64,000 nucleotides of DNA, taken from positions 39,109,797 to 39,173,796 of the forward strand of contig CM039184.1 in assembly GCA_008360975.2 (NCBI GenBank), written 5' to 3'. The notes under the pieces are model-generated. The model was not told the DNA's origin, searched no databases, and worked only from the letters and a program-made list of their open reading frames with translations. This DNA comes from Lichenostomus cassidix. Its lineage: Eukaryota; Chordata; Aves; Passeriformes; Meliphagidae. The translations under genes and the position numbers were made by a program. Positions 38,321 through 51,022 of this stretch are shown here, in pieces. Within the stretch, counting starts at the first letter, position 1. Each line of letters begins with the position of its first letter.

Positions 38321-39506
38321 CTGAAAGACAATGAAAGCATTGTTAAGTGCATATATGTTATGCATATAGCTCCAGCAGCTGGTGTTCTGTGGGGCTAGGG
38401 AGACAGGAGGTCATGGGAGCTGAGAAGGTAAGCAAAGCATACCTGAAAAAGAGCAGTAACAGGACAGACATTAACTGTTGAAAACAAAGCACAACCCACA
38501 GATTAACAATTTGAACAGCTGATTTGGATGAGAAAAGAGACAGCACAAGTGCAACCTACCATTAAGTGAACTGTAATTAAAGATTAGAAATATTTGTAAG
38601 AAATTTATACAAATCTGAGACTGCAGTCTGGAAAGCAGAAGTAATGAAGAGTACCTCAAAAACAGTATCAGTCCTGAAACACTTAAGCACATACTGAATT
38701 TCAGGTAACCTGGATAATTCTTGGTATTTGCTTTCTTAAAATAGAGGTGAACCACAATTAAGTTTAAAGGAATTAACTTTTATTTACTGTCTTTCTCCCA
38801 GTGTATCTACAGTTTTCCCACTGGGACTTAAAAACTGTGAGGAAGCAGAGATGAAGGACAAGTATTAAGAAAAGGCTTGTCTTCTGCCAGAACTCTTGAG
38901 CGCTGATTTGGGGATACAAAGAAGATGTGGATTTGGATTAGCAGGCTACCCATCGATTCTCCCAGCATACTGAATCCCCCTGGATTGTAAGGGCCTAGAT
39001 ATAGTATAAAGAGTAAAGGAGTTCCTGCTTTGTCCAAGAAAAAAAACCTTTATTTTCTCATTCTGTTCAGGTGGTGCTCTGCCATGGGAAAGGGATTTGC
39101 TGTAAGCCTGTAAGTGTTGTACACTGACCAAATTTTCTATCAAAAAGTTCCATGTGGACAAATCAGACTACAGCACACATTTAGGAAGACTCAGGAGACC
39201 TACAGGAGTACTTTCATGCAGTGATAGCAACAAATACTGTGACAGCTAGCAAAATTCAGCTGAGTTGCTAATTATCGTGTGCTCCAAACATCTTTCACAG
39301 ACTGAAACTCTCTGTAGTTGAAGCTCTGCAGTCTCTGAAAAGCTTATCTGGAGTTTATCCTCTGGAGGCTGTGGAGAAAAGGGGAGTGATCCTTTCCTGA
39401 CTAATTATGTAGCTTTATTTGCCTTCTCAGATGGAAGAGGAAATTTCGAGAGCTTTTTTTTTTTCTTTTCAGATTAAAAATAATAGTTACTTTTTTCCCA
39501 CTTATC

Positions 39507-39582
39507 AAAAAACAAAACCCAAAAACCAAGAAACAAAACAAAACAAAAAAATGAACAAGAAAAACAAACAAACAAAAAAAGC
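39507..39582. repeat. A/C-rich low-complexity tract
   Basis: Irregular AAAACAAAAC, AAACCAAG and CAAACAAAC units, nearly free of T, with a few G. It is of the same class as the tract near 11947. Confidence 0.8.
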
Positions 39583-40559
39583 GTGCTTTTTAACATACAG
39601 GGCTCTAATAAATGATCCACCATTATTTTCCCAGGAGGAGGAAAATTTGCCCAGGGGATAATGAATGCCTCTTTCTGTGCTTGCATACAGCCTGGTGGTT
39701 TCAGCCCAAGCTGTATCCAGCCTGGGAAGAAATGGTACCACCCTAAGGCTGCCTTACAGTGGGGAGAGGTGCCACCTTTCTAGCATGGCCTATAAGGAAC
39801 CAAAGATAGGATTACCCTGTGATACTAGCTCACAGCACTAGTAAGATGAAACAGTCCTGTAAATGTTTAATATTTGACATACTATACCTTGTTAGGGTTT
39901 TCCTCCTTTCCTCTTCTAGGACTGGAATCAATTTTTGTTTCATTCTGATCTACAAGTCAGTGAACTTCTAAATACATAGCCATCAGGTCTTGCAATCAGA
40001 CAGCTCTTTATGGCACTCCGTCTGGGTTGTCTGGCAGGCTTTCACATGACACTGTCTTCTCAGCATAGTAATGTTTCATCTGGTCTTTGCTGGAACACAG
40101 TTACTTGTAATATCTTTCTTTGCTACCTGCTAAATGCATTTATTGAGCAACACTTCTTACCTAAATAAAAGCATAGGTCTACATTTGGCCTTCATTTCTT
40201 GCCAACAGATTCCCTTTCAGTGAGTTATGGAAGTGCTACATTGTTTTAATTCTTTCTATACTGTTTTCAAATATAATGTTTTTCTTTAGGAAAGGGCGTT
40301 TGTTTCCACAATCTTGTCTAGGTTAAATCTCACAACTTTTAAGCCACAGTTCTGCATTTAAACATGAGGACAAGAAAAGAAAAAGCACTCTCCTACAAAC
40401 TCATCGGGAATTTTTATGTTGGAGATATTTTATTGTTTTACTGTATTCAGCAAATAGAAAAACACAAGCTTGAGCTCATGGTATCAGCACTCAAGACTCT
40501 AGCTTATAAATGGAATGAATAACATCATAACTATAAGTTTAATATTTTGCTTGTGTTGT

Positions 40560-40870
40560 TGCCAGCTCCCTGATCTCTGTGCACTCACTGTAGAATCAAA
40601 CCTCTGGTGCTGGCCCAGAAATAGGAATGTATTTGATTTTTTCCCCAGTGTTAGGTTTTGAGTTCCTGTCTGCAGTAATTAATTATAAATCACTGCTCCC
40701 AGGCCTTCCTCTCTATTACTGTTTTCTAAACAGCAGCTCCTGATTTTGTATATAGGATGATTATTATTTCTTCCCAGGTGTATTAGCTTACATTTATCTA
40801 TATTAAATCTCATTTCTCTTTCCTCTGTCCATCTCACAAAAGTTGTCTCCAACTTTATTCTCCAGTGAGG
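40560..40870 (-). mobile_element. Degenerate old CR1 remnant
   Basis: Plus-strand text near 40775-40830 includes CAGGTGTATTAGCTTACATT, then TATCTATATTAAATCTCAT. This is the reverse complement of the CR1 ORF2 codons equivalent to NLMRFN-KC-VLHLG. The match is highly diverged and the edges are guesses. Confidence 0.45.
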
Positions 40871-42044
40871 AGAGATCCTTTCTCAGAGCTGCTTTGTTTA
40901 TGGGATGCATTGCTAGAAGTACATAATAGGTAAAATAATTGTGTATCTCTTCTAGACTTAATTTCCTATTTTCTGCTTTCCAGTTCTGCTCCCTCTGATG
41001 TAGTCATTGACTTCAATTCAATCAAGAACAAGCATTTAAAGAGCTGGCCCATTGTTTGTATAATGGCAGTAGTCCAGTTACTGAAATTTCTTAATCCTTT
41101 ATTTGGATTAAATTTCTTGTTCTCTTCTGAAACAAGCACAGGGGATGAGAGAAGAGATTAAACTATATTACACTGCATCCCAAGCCTACAAAAAGTATTT
41201 CATAAAAGTGATTTGTAAATAATCTCAGTGTCTGCTGTTTTTCTGCACCTGAAAGAAGTGGTGTAATTTCAGGCCAGCACTTTCATTTTGGCATGTTTGG
41301 ATTCATTTGTGCCTCTGCTGGATCTAAGTTTGACTTTTAGCTGACAGATACTTGGTTCTGGGCTAGCTTTTGGCACAGCAGCCCCAGTACTGTACATCAC
41401 CATTGATTTGTACCCTGATGTCTCTCAAGTCTTCTATAATTCTCTCTGCATATCAGCAAATGTAAGATGAACTAGCTGAGAGCAACCCTTTGGGTTTTAG
41501 ATAGCCTTTGACAAAATCTTGCCCAGGAAGTAGATTTGTCTGATCCCAGCCAGCAGTCAAACTGAATCTGAGCAAGGCCCTCACACAGATGAGAAAGTGA
41601 ATCTTTTCTACCAGCGTCACTTGGAATGTTCTTGAAATGCTCTGTAGATGGCAACAGTTGCTGCAGTAGTCTTCTCAGGGGTTTGGGAGTTCATGCTCCC
41701 TTCCTGGCTCTGGCACTAATGATCATGCAGTCCCGCAGGGAGTCGGCTCAGCAATGAAGCTAATTAATTACTGCAGACAGGAGCTCAAACTCTAACATCA
41801 TTGAAAAATCAACTGCCTGTGCTGTTTTGTCTGCAGTTGGTCTCTAATGGCTGCATTTGGGGAAAATCTTTAGCACAGCTAAGAGCAAAAGTGCTTTGTC
41901 TCTTTCTCTCTCACTCTGGTTAAAATAATACAACAATGAAGGATGGAAAAGTACAAAATGCAACGGATTAGAAAATGGCTAAGTAATGTCATAATAAAGA
42001 AAAATTAGTTCTCAATAGTTTTAACAGTAGGGTACTCTTAGGAA

Positions 42045-42140
42045 GGGTACAGCTAAAAATGTAACACTGAAAGAGACCATCTGGGTCACTGAGCCAGTCC
42101 TTCCAAACACAAGCTGCCATTCAATAACCACTGAGTCCAG
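42045..42140 (-). mobile_element. Possible old CR1 3'-tail remnant
   Basis: ACTGAAAGAGACCATCTGGGT followed by CACTGAGCCAGTCC resembles the reverse complement of a diverged CR1 3' UTR. The support is weak and rests on word order alone. Confidence 0.35.
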
Positions 42141-43149
42141 AATGATCCACAGAATATTGACCCTGCATGTCTCTCATGTCAAAACAGTTCTCTTTCATCA
42201 TCTTACAATAATCTTAAGACCTATTGTGAACACAAAAAGTCACACCAATAATATGCTCCAGGAGACAAACAAATGAAATCATGGACATGGTCCATGTCTG
42301 AGGACACAGATTCACAATCCAGCCTTTCTCCCTCTCCCTTCTCACCACATCTACCAGCACACCAGCATCAGGTCAAGTCACAAGTTTAAAACTCACTGTA
42401 TAAAAGAGTGCTTCATTTTCAGATACTTCAACTCCCTGAAATTAGTGGAGAGTGAGCAGGATTTTTGGGGGTTTAGTTCAAGCTTAGTTCTTGGCTGCAA
42501 AGCTCCCTGGACCAATCTCCTGCTCAGCTGCAAAAATACCAGGACAGACCATGATAGCTCTGACTTAGATAAGGATACACTGCTATGGAACTGTACTTCA
42601 GAAATGAAATTTCTCACTGCAGCAAAGCCAAGTAAATGGCTAGCTGCCACTGAAAAGAGCAGCTCTATACAAGTCTGTCCCAACTGGCACTGCTATTCAA
42701 TAAACTGTTCAATAATTACTTACTTTTTATGGTGAGGTCTGTTTTCTTCTAGTTCAGCTTGCCATGGCCACCAGAAAAGTGGAAATGCATGGCCAAGGAG
42801 GAGGGGGAGAAGTCAAATGATCTCACTCTTTTTTGCACTGGCAAACTGCAAGAGTTGTGGTTGCATTACAAAGCTGTGCTGCACAAGCAGTTCCCCTTGA
42901 ATGCTCCGATCTGCTCCTGTACCATTTGTGTGCCAGCATCCATAGTCATACAGCCTACATTAGAAAGGATCAGTGCCTAATTAAACTCAAGAAATCTGGA
43001 GAAGGATCTTTTTTTTTTCCCCTCTGACAGAGGTGTTCCCTGATTGCCATGATGTTAGAGCTGAGTAAGATTTGCCTTATGATAGCAGAACAAGAAAAAG
43101 GTGGAGTAGGTAAGGAGTTGGAAGATCTGTGGACAAAATTTTCAGATTT

Positions 43150-43268
43150 TCCATGAAGGTCCATTCCCAAGTGAGGGTTGGCAACAGCCTGCGTCAAGCA
43201 TAGAGCTGGGCTAGATGATTTGCACATATCCTTCCCAAATAACATTTCTGTGATTTTATAATTCTCTA
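43150..43268 (+). mobile_element. CR1 3'-tail remnant
   Basis: GAGCTGGGCTAGATGATTTG, then CCTTCCCAAATAACATTTCTG and TGATTTTATAATTCT, follows the order of a plus-strand CR1 3' UTR (GGxTAGATGATCTxxxxxxxxCCTTCCAACC...TTCTGTGATTCT). No coding part can be seen. Confidence 0.65.
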
Positions 43269-44039
43269 CCACAGGAATTGAAAGTCACACACCAGTACTC
43301 AGAGCAGTTTTTGTACATGCTAAATGAGATAAGTAAGTGCATTTCAAACTCACAGAAGCTATTAATGACAATATTTGTCTTACCATTTTTATATATGTCC
43401 AGACAGAAACCAGCCAGCGCTATTAAATTTCAGCTTTTCTGGGGTAAAACATCTAACTGGGTGCTACATCCACTCTCCTGCTGCCCAGAAAAAGTCATTC
43501 AGAAGATAGCCACTGTGTTCTCTCAGTGTTTTTTCACCCTTATTCCTCCCTTATTTATTCTACTCTAAGTACAGCAATAGAATAGTTCTCTTCCTAATGT
43601 AGGACCTCTACTACAGGAAGAACAAAATTCACTCCTTACAATGTAGCCTTTCCCTCTTTATTTAGCAAAATATTAGTAGGATTTATGGATCATCTAAGTA
43701 GCAAAAAGGGACGTTGTAAGCAGAAGATCTGACAGACATTGCTCCTTTAATTCAGAGCATGCACTAGGTAGTGCGAACACACATTGAGAAAGCAAGTGTC
43801 ACACCTCCACAGTTCTAGGGACCTTATCTACCAATCTATCGACACATGCAATGTATCCAGCAAATATCAGTTATAATATGTAATAACTGATTATCCTCTG
43901 TATGAAAAAAAGGAAGTAACTGTTAGGATGTGACCTTGCTCTACACACAGCATCAGAAAAAGCAGTGCCCATGATTCAAGAAGGATAGGTAAGCACTAGA
44001 AAAAAATCAGAGGGCAGAAAAAATGATCCAAAGGTTGAA

Positions 44040-44350
44040 AAATAACACCTATGATATAAAGCTTAAGACATCTATTAAATCTGCCAGAGAAGAGTGGTGA
44101 CTGGATCACTGTACACAGACATACATATATGGAAAAGGTACTTAATTGTAGGGTGAGTTTTCAGTCTTGCAGACAGAAATGTAACCAGATGTAATGACTG
44201 GAAACTTGAGTCAGACAAATTCAAGATTGAAATTATGCGATTTCTTAGCAGTGGGGATAACTAGACATTGGAACAACTTACCTGAGGAGGTGGTAGAGTT
44301 ACCATTTCTTGGAGTCTTTCAGGCAAAATGAGATATTTTCCCAGGAGACA
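44040..44350 (+). mobile_element. Old CR1/L3-like remnant
   Basis: AACTTGAGTCAGACAAATTC, CGATTTCTTAGCAGTGGGGA, ATTGGAACAACTTACC, GAGGAGGTGGTAGA and TTCTTGGAGTCTTTCAGGC match in order the C-terminal codons of CR1-type ORF2 (L-IR--F---V--HWN-LP-EVV--P-LEVF). It is diverged and carries stops. Confidence 0.6.
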
Positions 44351-45182
44351 TATTCCAGTTCAGCCTCTAGGAAAACTCCTGAAAGAGATTAGGCAAAATG
44401 ATCACTTGTTTACAGCCTTCCAGACAGGAAGCTTTTTCATACAAGTCTATAAATGCACCCCAACAAAGTGCCTGCTATGCTGTTTGAGCTGGGGAACTGA
44501 GGCTAGGCCTACAGTATCAAATTTATAATGTCCCCTCTGGAACAAATTGCACCCTTGTATCTCAGGCACAAATTTGATTTAAATATTTATCACCTGGTAG
44601 CAGCAGCTGGATTTTTAAAATAAGTAATTGTTCTTAAGAACAGAAATCAAACATATACTGCTTATAAATATTTACATAGTTTTCATGGATAATGTTAGCT
44701 TCTGTGCATCTCTTTTTAAAAGCATTTTGCTAAGTGCCATGACTTTAAAAGTCAGAGATATCTAGCTGTGCATGCATATATTTTTCTAGCAGGCACAGTG
44801 GAAAAAAACCTATTTGAAGATAACATAAAAAAAAATTTAAAAAAATTTTAAAATACCCAACTTTTGATTACTTACTCTGTGTGTGCCTTTTGCTAAGCAA
44901 TATTGGTTTTTAAAATCTATGTTCCTGCTATCGCGTGGTCACTATCACTGCCACACCTTAAATAAAAAAAGATTGGTTGATGACATTATAAAGTTTACAA
45001 TGATTGCTCAAATCCTCAGGGAACTGGATCCCTCTTTGTGACATTAAATTATTTACAAAGCGCCAGGAGCAACCACACCAATATCAAAAAACTATTAATT
45101 CGCATAATTTTCATAACTTCACAGGTACATTTGTCCAAGTATATTATGAAGCACAGTTCCTTGCTGACTTGCCACGGGTCAA

Positions 45183-46950
45183 TTATCATAGATTATAGCA
45201 CTGTTTGGGTTGAAAGGGATGTTGAAGATCATCTAGTTCCAACCCACATGCCATGTGCAGGGATATCTTGCAGTAGAACAGATTGCTCAAAGCCTCATCC
45301 AACCCAACCTTGAACACTTCCAGGGATGGGGCATCCACAGCTGCTCAAAGTAACCTGTTCCTGTGCCTCATCATCCTCACAATACGGAATTTTTTCTTAA
45401 TATCCAATCTAAACTCTATTCAATCTAACCCTTTCAGTTTAAAGCCATTCCCCCTTGTCCTACCATTACCATGCCCTTGTGGAAAGTCTCTCTCCAGCTC
45501 TCTTGCAGGACCCCTCTAAGTAGTGAAAGGCTGCAATCAGGTCTCCCCAGAGCCTTCTCTTCTCCAAGCTGAACAACTCCAACTCCCTCAGTCTTTCCTC
45601 ATAGAGGTGCTCCAGCCCCCTGATCATCTTGCTCTCCTCTGGACTCGCTCCAACAGGTCTATGTCCTTCTTATTTTGGGGACCACAGAGCTGGATGCAGC
45701 ACTCCAGCCAGTGTCTCATGAGAGTAGAGCAGAGGGGCAGAATCAGCTGCCTTGCTCTGCTGGCCACAATGCTTTGGACACATCCCAGGATATCACTGGC
45801 TTTCTGAGCTGCAAGCACACATTTGCCAGGTCATGCCAACCTTCTCATCCACCAACACCCCCAAGTCCTTCTCTTCAGGGCTGCTCTCAATCCATCCCCT
45901 GCCCAGCCTGTATTCGTGTTTGGGATTGCCCACACCTGTGTGCATGACCTTGCACTTGGCCTGGTTGAACTTCATGAAGTTTGCCTGGTCCCACATCTTG
46001 AGCCTGTCCAGGTCCCCCTGAGGGCATCTCTTCCCTGCAGTGTGTCAGCTGCACCACACAGCTTGGTGCTGTCAGCAAACCTGCTGAGGGTGCCCTTAAT
46101 CCCCCTCTCTGTCACCTGCAAAGGTGTTAAACAGTGCCTGTCCCAATACTGACCTCTTGTCCACTCCTTCATTTAGACACTGGCATTGACTGCAACTCTT
46201 CTGAGTGTGACTATCCAGCCAATTCCTTATCTGCCAGCTGGTCCAAATCTGTACCACTCCAGTTTACAAACAAGGATGTTGTACAGGACAGTGTCAAATG
46301 CTTTGCTCAGGACCAGGCAGACGATGTCAGTTGCTCTTCCCTTATCCACCAATGCTGTTACCCCATTGTAGAAGGCCAACAAATTTGTCAGGCATGATTT
46401 GCTCTTAGTGAAGTCATTCTGGCTGGCACCAATCATTTCCTTATTTTCCATGTGCCATAGCATAGTTTCTAGGAGGATCTGCTCCATGATCTTGTGACAC
46501 ACCAGGGTGAGACTGACTGGCCTCTAGTTCCTTACATCTTCCTTTTCCCGAGTTTTAAAAATAAGGACTACATTTCCCCTTTTCCAGTCAGAGGGAACTT
46601 CACCAAACTGCCACAATTTCTCACACACGATGGATAGTAGCTTAGCCACTTCCTCTAGCACTTCCCTTAGGACCTGTGGATGTGTCTCATCTGGGCATCT
46701 TCCTGAACTTGGGCACCTTCAGGTTCTCAAAACTTGATCTTCTAGAGCAGGCAGTTCTTCCTTCTCCCAGTCCCTGCCTTTGCCTTCTGCAACTTGGGCA
46801 CTGTGGCTGGAGCACCTGTCAGTGAAAACTGAGGCAAAAAAGTTGTTGTGTACCTCAGCTCTCTCCTTACCCTGGATAACCACATGTTCCATTTCCTTAC
46901 AGAGACTGCCTACATTTTCCCTAGTCTTCCCTAGTTAATACTGATGCCTC
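45183..46950 (-). mobile_element. CR1 LINE, 5'-truncated, minus strand
   Basis: Read on the minus strand from 46950 down, it holds CR1 ORF2 RT sequence and the 3' UTR. Landmarks are [20 protein letters not shown] near 46500, [20 protein letters not shown] near 46400, DKGRATDIV and KAFDTV near 46300. The RT box near 46085 is FADS instead of FADD. After it come FMKFNQAKCKV near 45965, ESSPEEKDLGVLVDEKVGMT near 45880 and [20 protein letters not shown] near 45660. The 3' UTR ends at about 45183. Stops and frameshifts separate these pieces, and the altered active site also shows it is inactive. The 5' limit is estimated. Confidence 0.95.
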
Positions 46951-48689
46951 ATGACATTCCAATAAAAACTCTGTCCCATCTGTTTGTCAAATGGAAATGA
47001 AAGAACAGAGAGAAGTTGCCAGAATGACTACTTGAGATCCTTTAAAAAATACAAAAAAGGAGAAAGATCTTCTAATACCCTTTATCCCACAGATCATTCT
47101 GAACACTGCCCCTTGAACAATGCTTCTTTGGCTTACATTGTTCTCACTAATAAACACTAACCTTCCCACAAACATCAACTTGAATATTCAAATTTTGAAA
47201 GAATACTATGTTTATAGATATATTAAACAGCTATTTAAAAAGACAGCAATTCTGCAGTCAGTGCTTTGGGGATATATTTGCCAGCCAGTTACATAGACAC
47301 AGAATTTATGTTGTAGTCATGATCGTATCTCCAATCTGAAACATTGCTTTGTCTCACTGAAGGGGGAAGGCAGGTCTCCTGATAAATGTACTGCAGGAGA
47401 ATGTGCTTTGCTCTTTGCCATACTGCTGTCTGCCTCCATGACCTTGCAGCAGATATTCACAATTTCTGGATAGTTTTGGTGACTGAAAAAACTACAATCC
47501 CCTTCTTTCCTGCTCCTCTTAGTACTTACAGCCTTAATTAAGAAGTAAAACACAACAGTTTTAAGAAGCAGCTATGCTGGATGCCCATTATTCCACAGCA
47601 ACAACTCAGAGCCTGTAAAACACACTTAAAAGAGCATCTTCTGTTTTTACCAAGAGGAAGGTAATCCCTGGAACAAAGCCACATCTGACACCTGTATGTG
47701 GCAAATGCATCTGTTACTGAAGCTAAACCCTACAGGGATAATGAACAAGAGGTCATGAGCAACCAATTTCTCTCTCTGGATGTGCACATATGGCCTCATG
47801 CAGTAGTTTGTGCAGAATCCTCCAGCCAGGTCTAAGCCAGACTCACAGGCACTATGTATTTTCATGACCACAGTGTTGTGTCTAGCTTAATTAGCACCAT
47901 GTCCAACCTAATTAGCACCACCTACCACAGGGTTAAGTACTCTGGGTACAACAGCACTCATATGCAAGTCTACAGCTGTTGCCTCCTATTTCACAAGTAA
48001 CTCGATGAATATATACTATGTTAAGCCCTGTGCTCTGCTGCTTGGTGTAGAGGTGCCCTCAGTCATGTTTGTGTTGTTTTTTTTAAATTGCAAACACAGC
48101 CAATTTTATTTTATTGCTTCCAAGGCAATGTGCAGCTTTGCTCACTGCTGTTTTTCTATACAGTTTCTATTTAACTGAAAAGGAAAAAAATGCTTAGCAC
48201 ACCAAGATACTAGGATAAAATATGTTTAGGATATGTTTCTACATGTGTCTAAAAAGAACCCAAACAGTGAAAACAGCTAGGTGAAAAGAAATCCCTAAAT
48301 CTCTATGCTCAGCTGCCCATGTAAGTGCTGACTCTCTGCTATCATGTCTCTGGGGCACTAATTTACAATTCTGTAAGATGTTGCTGTAAACTGCTTAGTA
48401 GCAATGCTATGTCCATTTGCACAAGCATGAATGATGATCCAAGGTGTGAAGCAACAGAAAATAATCCTCTGATATTTATACATGACCTTAGGGAAGTACA
48501 TCTCCTCCAGGGCAAAGCTTTGGAAATATTGGTGGGGTTTTTTTTCCAAATATTCTGTGTCAGTTTAATCCCTTTTAGCTTCTTAAATAAACTGATAGAC
48601 TACGCCTGTTTCAAGTTAACACATGGACACATTAAGTGTAGTAATGAAATCCAAAATTCCTACAAGCAGCTAAACTGGGCATTATCAGC

Positions 48690-48910
48690 TGGCAGCTCAC
48701 AGTATGTGACATGGTATGAGAAAATCTTGAGAGATTTGAAAGATGCAGCAATTGCTCCAGAGAGGGTATTCCATACGTTGAGGGTGACAAAAAGGACATC
48801 ATTAACTCAGTTATAAGAAAAGCAGATGGAGTAGATACGGAGACAGAGAGAAGAGGACAGGCAATGACGGGAAAAGACAAAGTTGTGAAGGGCTGTGGAG
48901 CAACTGAGGC
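48690..48910 (+). repeat. Possible ancient amniote interspersed repeat
   Basis: Phrases such as CAGAGAGGGTATTCCATACG and TGAAGGGCTGTGGAGCAACT resemble the wording of an old amniote interspersed repeat. A related phrase (CAAAGATGACTCCCATGACTC) occurs near 49814. The family is not identified, and boundaries are approximate. Confidence 0.3.
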
Positions 48911-50934
48911 CAAAGCTGAGCTGACAGAGCACCCAGCTGCTGCTGAGTGGGTGGGCTCCAAGGGCTCTTGAAACAACAGCCAGGCAAGCCCTCAGAAGAA
49001 GTGAGTGCTTCTGTGCTGGGTTAGCTCCCACAGCTGCCTCACTTGGGTGAGATAAACACCTGGATTGGCACAAGGGAAGGGATGGGAACCAGCCCATGCT
49101 GGCGGGTGAGGAAGGAGGTGCAGCACTACCCTTTGGGCAGCAGGCAGCTATTAGCTTAGCTTAGCTCTATCATCAGAATCAGGTCACAGCCTAACAACTG
49201 GCAACAGCCCTAAACAAACCAGCACAAGCCATGGCTGCTCTGCAACCCTGTGTCTCTCACCGCTTGCCGCAGACCCAGCTGCCTCACAGCCTCGACTAGA
49301 GAAATAAGCTGGTTGTAAAAGGCTCCTCTCCTCCCTCCCCCATACTATTTTTCAGCCAAATCAGGTTCCTAATCTGGTTTACCACACAGCTGAACAAAAC
49401 AACTCTGCCAGCAAACCAGCAGGCATATCAAAGAGACAGGCATGGATGGCTGGGAGCAAAAACTGTCTTAGGCCAGCACAGCTGCCAAAAAAATTGTCAA
49501 ACTGCACTCTCAGAGGGCTACAGGGCTTGCAGAGACAGGGAAATCTATGGAGATACACTAAAGAGGTAAGTACAAAAAGGAACCACAGAAATAGGCCAGG
49601 GAGATAAGTGCAAGAATAGTGTTTCAAAGGACCTTTTTGACAGGTCAGGTCAGGCCTGGGAAAAAAAAGCTGTCATAAGCAGGATAAGATATAACAAAAG
49701 ACTAAAAAAGCATATCTGTGATGTAAACAGAGCTAAGAAGATACTTTAGAGAAGAAAAGGAAATAAAATTCATATACATCAAGATAAACAGGTCAAAAAA
49801 AGAGTGCAGTCAAAGATGACTCCCATGACTCCCACAGGTCTGATTGACAGAGTGTAATTGTGTGCCTTCCAGACTGGATTGCAAAGTCCCTATCCAGGAA
49901 AAAACAGGGGTCCTTGTGTAGGGACTGCAGATGGAGTTTCAGTTCAGGAGGTTCTCTGAAACACTATACAACATTTCCTCAACAGGTGGAAGCTTTTAAT
50001 CCTGAATGCCTTCCTATGTAGTTTCTTTCAAATGAGCTTAAAAACTAAAATATTTGCACTTGCTCATAAGGCTAGAAGTGGACACTATCAACAGCATTGC
50101 CATGGAGTACAGGGGTCAAAATTTTTCAGATGCTTCGTAAACCTTCCTATAAGAATCCAGAATGGGCCAAAGCTGCTTCTCTTAGCCTTGACTTTTGTTA
50201 GGGAAGAAGGGGTATTCAGATTCAGAAGCCTTGACTCTGCCTCTGCTGTAATTTTGCTACTGTCAAAATGTAGAACTACAGCTAGGAGTGTTTAAGAGCT
50301 GATTTTGATGACAAATTATTACATCAGGATGGAAAATGAGTCCACATTTGTCTATTTCAGTAATGGAAAGAAAAAATAAGCCACTTTCAATTTTTGGAAT
50401 TATACCCAGCTTCTGGAGATATTTCCATGCAATCTTGTCTCCTTCAGTGCCATCCAGTGGAATTAATGTGAAATATCACTCTTATGCACTGGGAGGATAT
50501 ACAAAAATACAAAAGCACACAAACCAGCTCTATATTGTCAGAAGGTGCTGTTCATACCAGGTAAATTGCAGGTTGTCAGGGATATTGGTATAAAAGTAAT
50601 GAAAAACAGAACCATGATTTCCAATAGCTATAATTCAAATTAGATCTGACATTGTTGCCTCAATGTATTCTCAAGAAAGCTCCTCACATAATTTCTAAAA
50701 CAGTTATTTGTGTCTGCAAAATATGTAGGATATACAAAAGTCATACTGGTACAGCATGGTATAATGATTTAACAGCATCCATTTGTGTAATGCACCTACC
50801 CACAACTCAAGTCAGTAAAATATTATTTGTAATTTTACTTCTTCTCCAAGGCATGAATAGCTTGACTGAAGGAGCAGGGATATCTGGATTTACAGGTGCT
50901 CACATTATCAATACTACTGTATTTTTAAAACATA

Positions 50935-51022
50935 TTCACACACATCTATATTGTATTACATATGTGTATGTGTGCAGACACGGATACATGCTGTATACAT
51001 GTATATGCACACACACAAATAA
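50935..51022. repeat. CA/TA-rich low-complexity patch
   Basis: Alternating CACACACA, TATGTGTATGTGTG and ATGTATATGCACACACAC words form an imperfect purine-pyrimidine alternating stretch of about 85 bp. Confidence 0.7.

Larger units (their letters stand above)
36781..45182. other. Gene-poor intergenic region with old repeat remnants
   Basis: 8.4 kb without a credible gene. I can see faint repeat remnants near 38140-38310, 40560-40870, 42045-42140, 43150-43268 and 44040-44350 (listed separately where supportable), plus an A/C-only tract at 39507-39582. An A/T palindrome-like run (A8-TTT-A7-TTTT) lies near 44828-44853. ORFs are short and featureless. Confidence 0.65.

Noticed and set aside
45283..46502. 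Plus-strand ORFs over the second CR1
   Set aside because: They are reverse-complement shadows of the minus-strand CR1 ORF2.
47889..47920. Direct repeat AATTAGCACCA twice, considered as an LTR or target-site signal
   Set aside because: No TG/CA ends, element body or other support; only an 11-bp local repeat.
48325..48816. ORF of 163 codons
   Set aside because: Longest featureless ORF in the gene-poor region. It overlaps a possible ancient repeat and has no domain or conserved motif.
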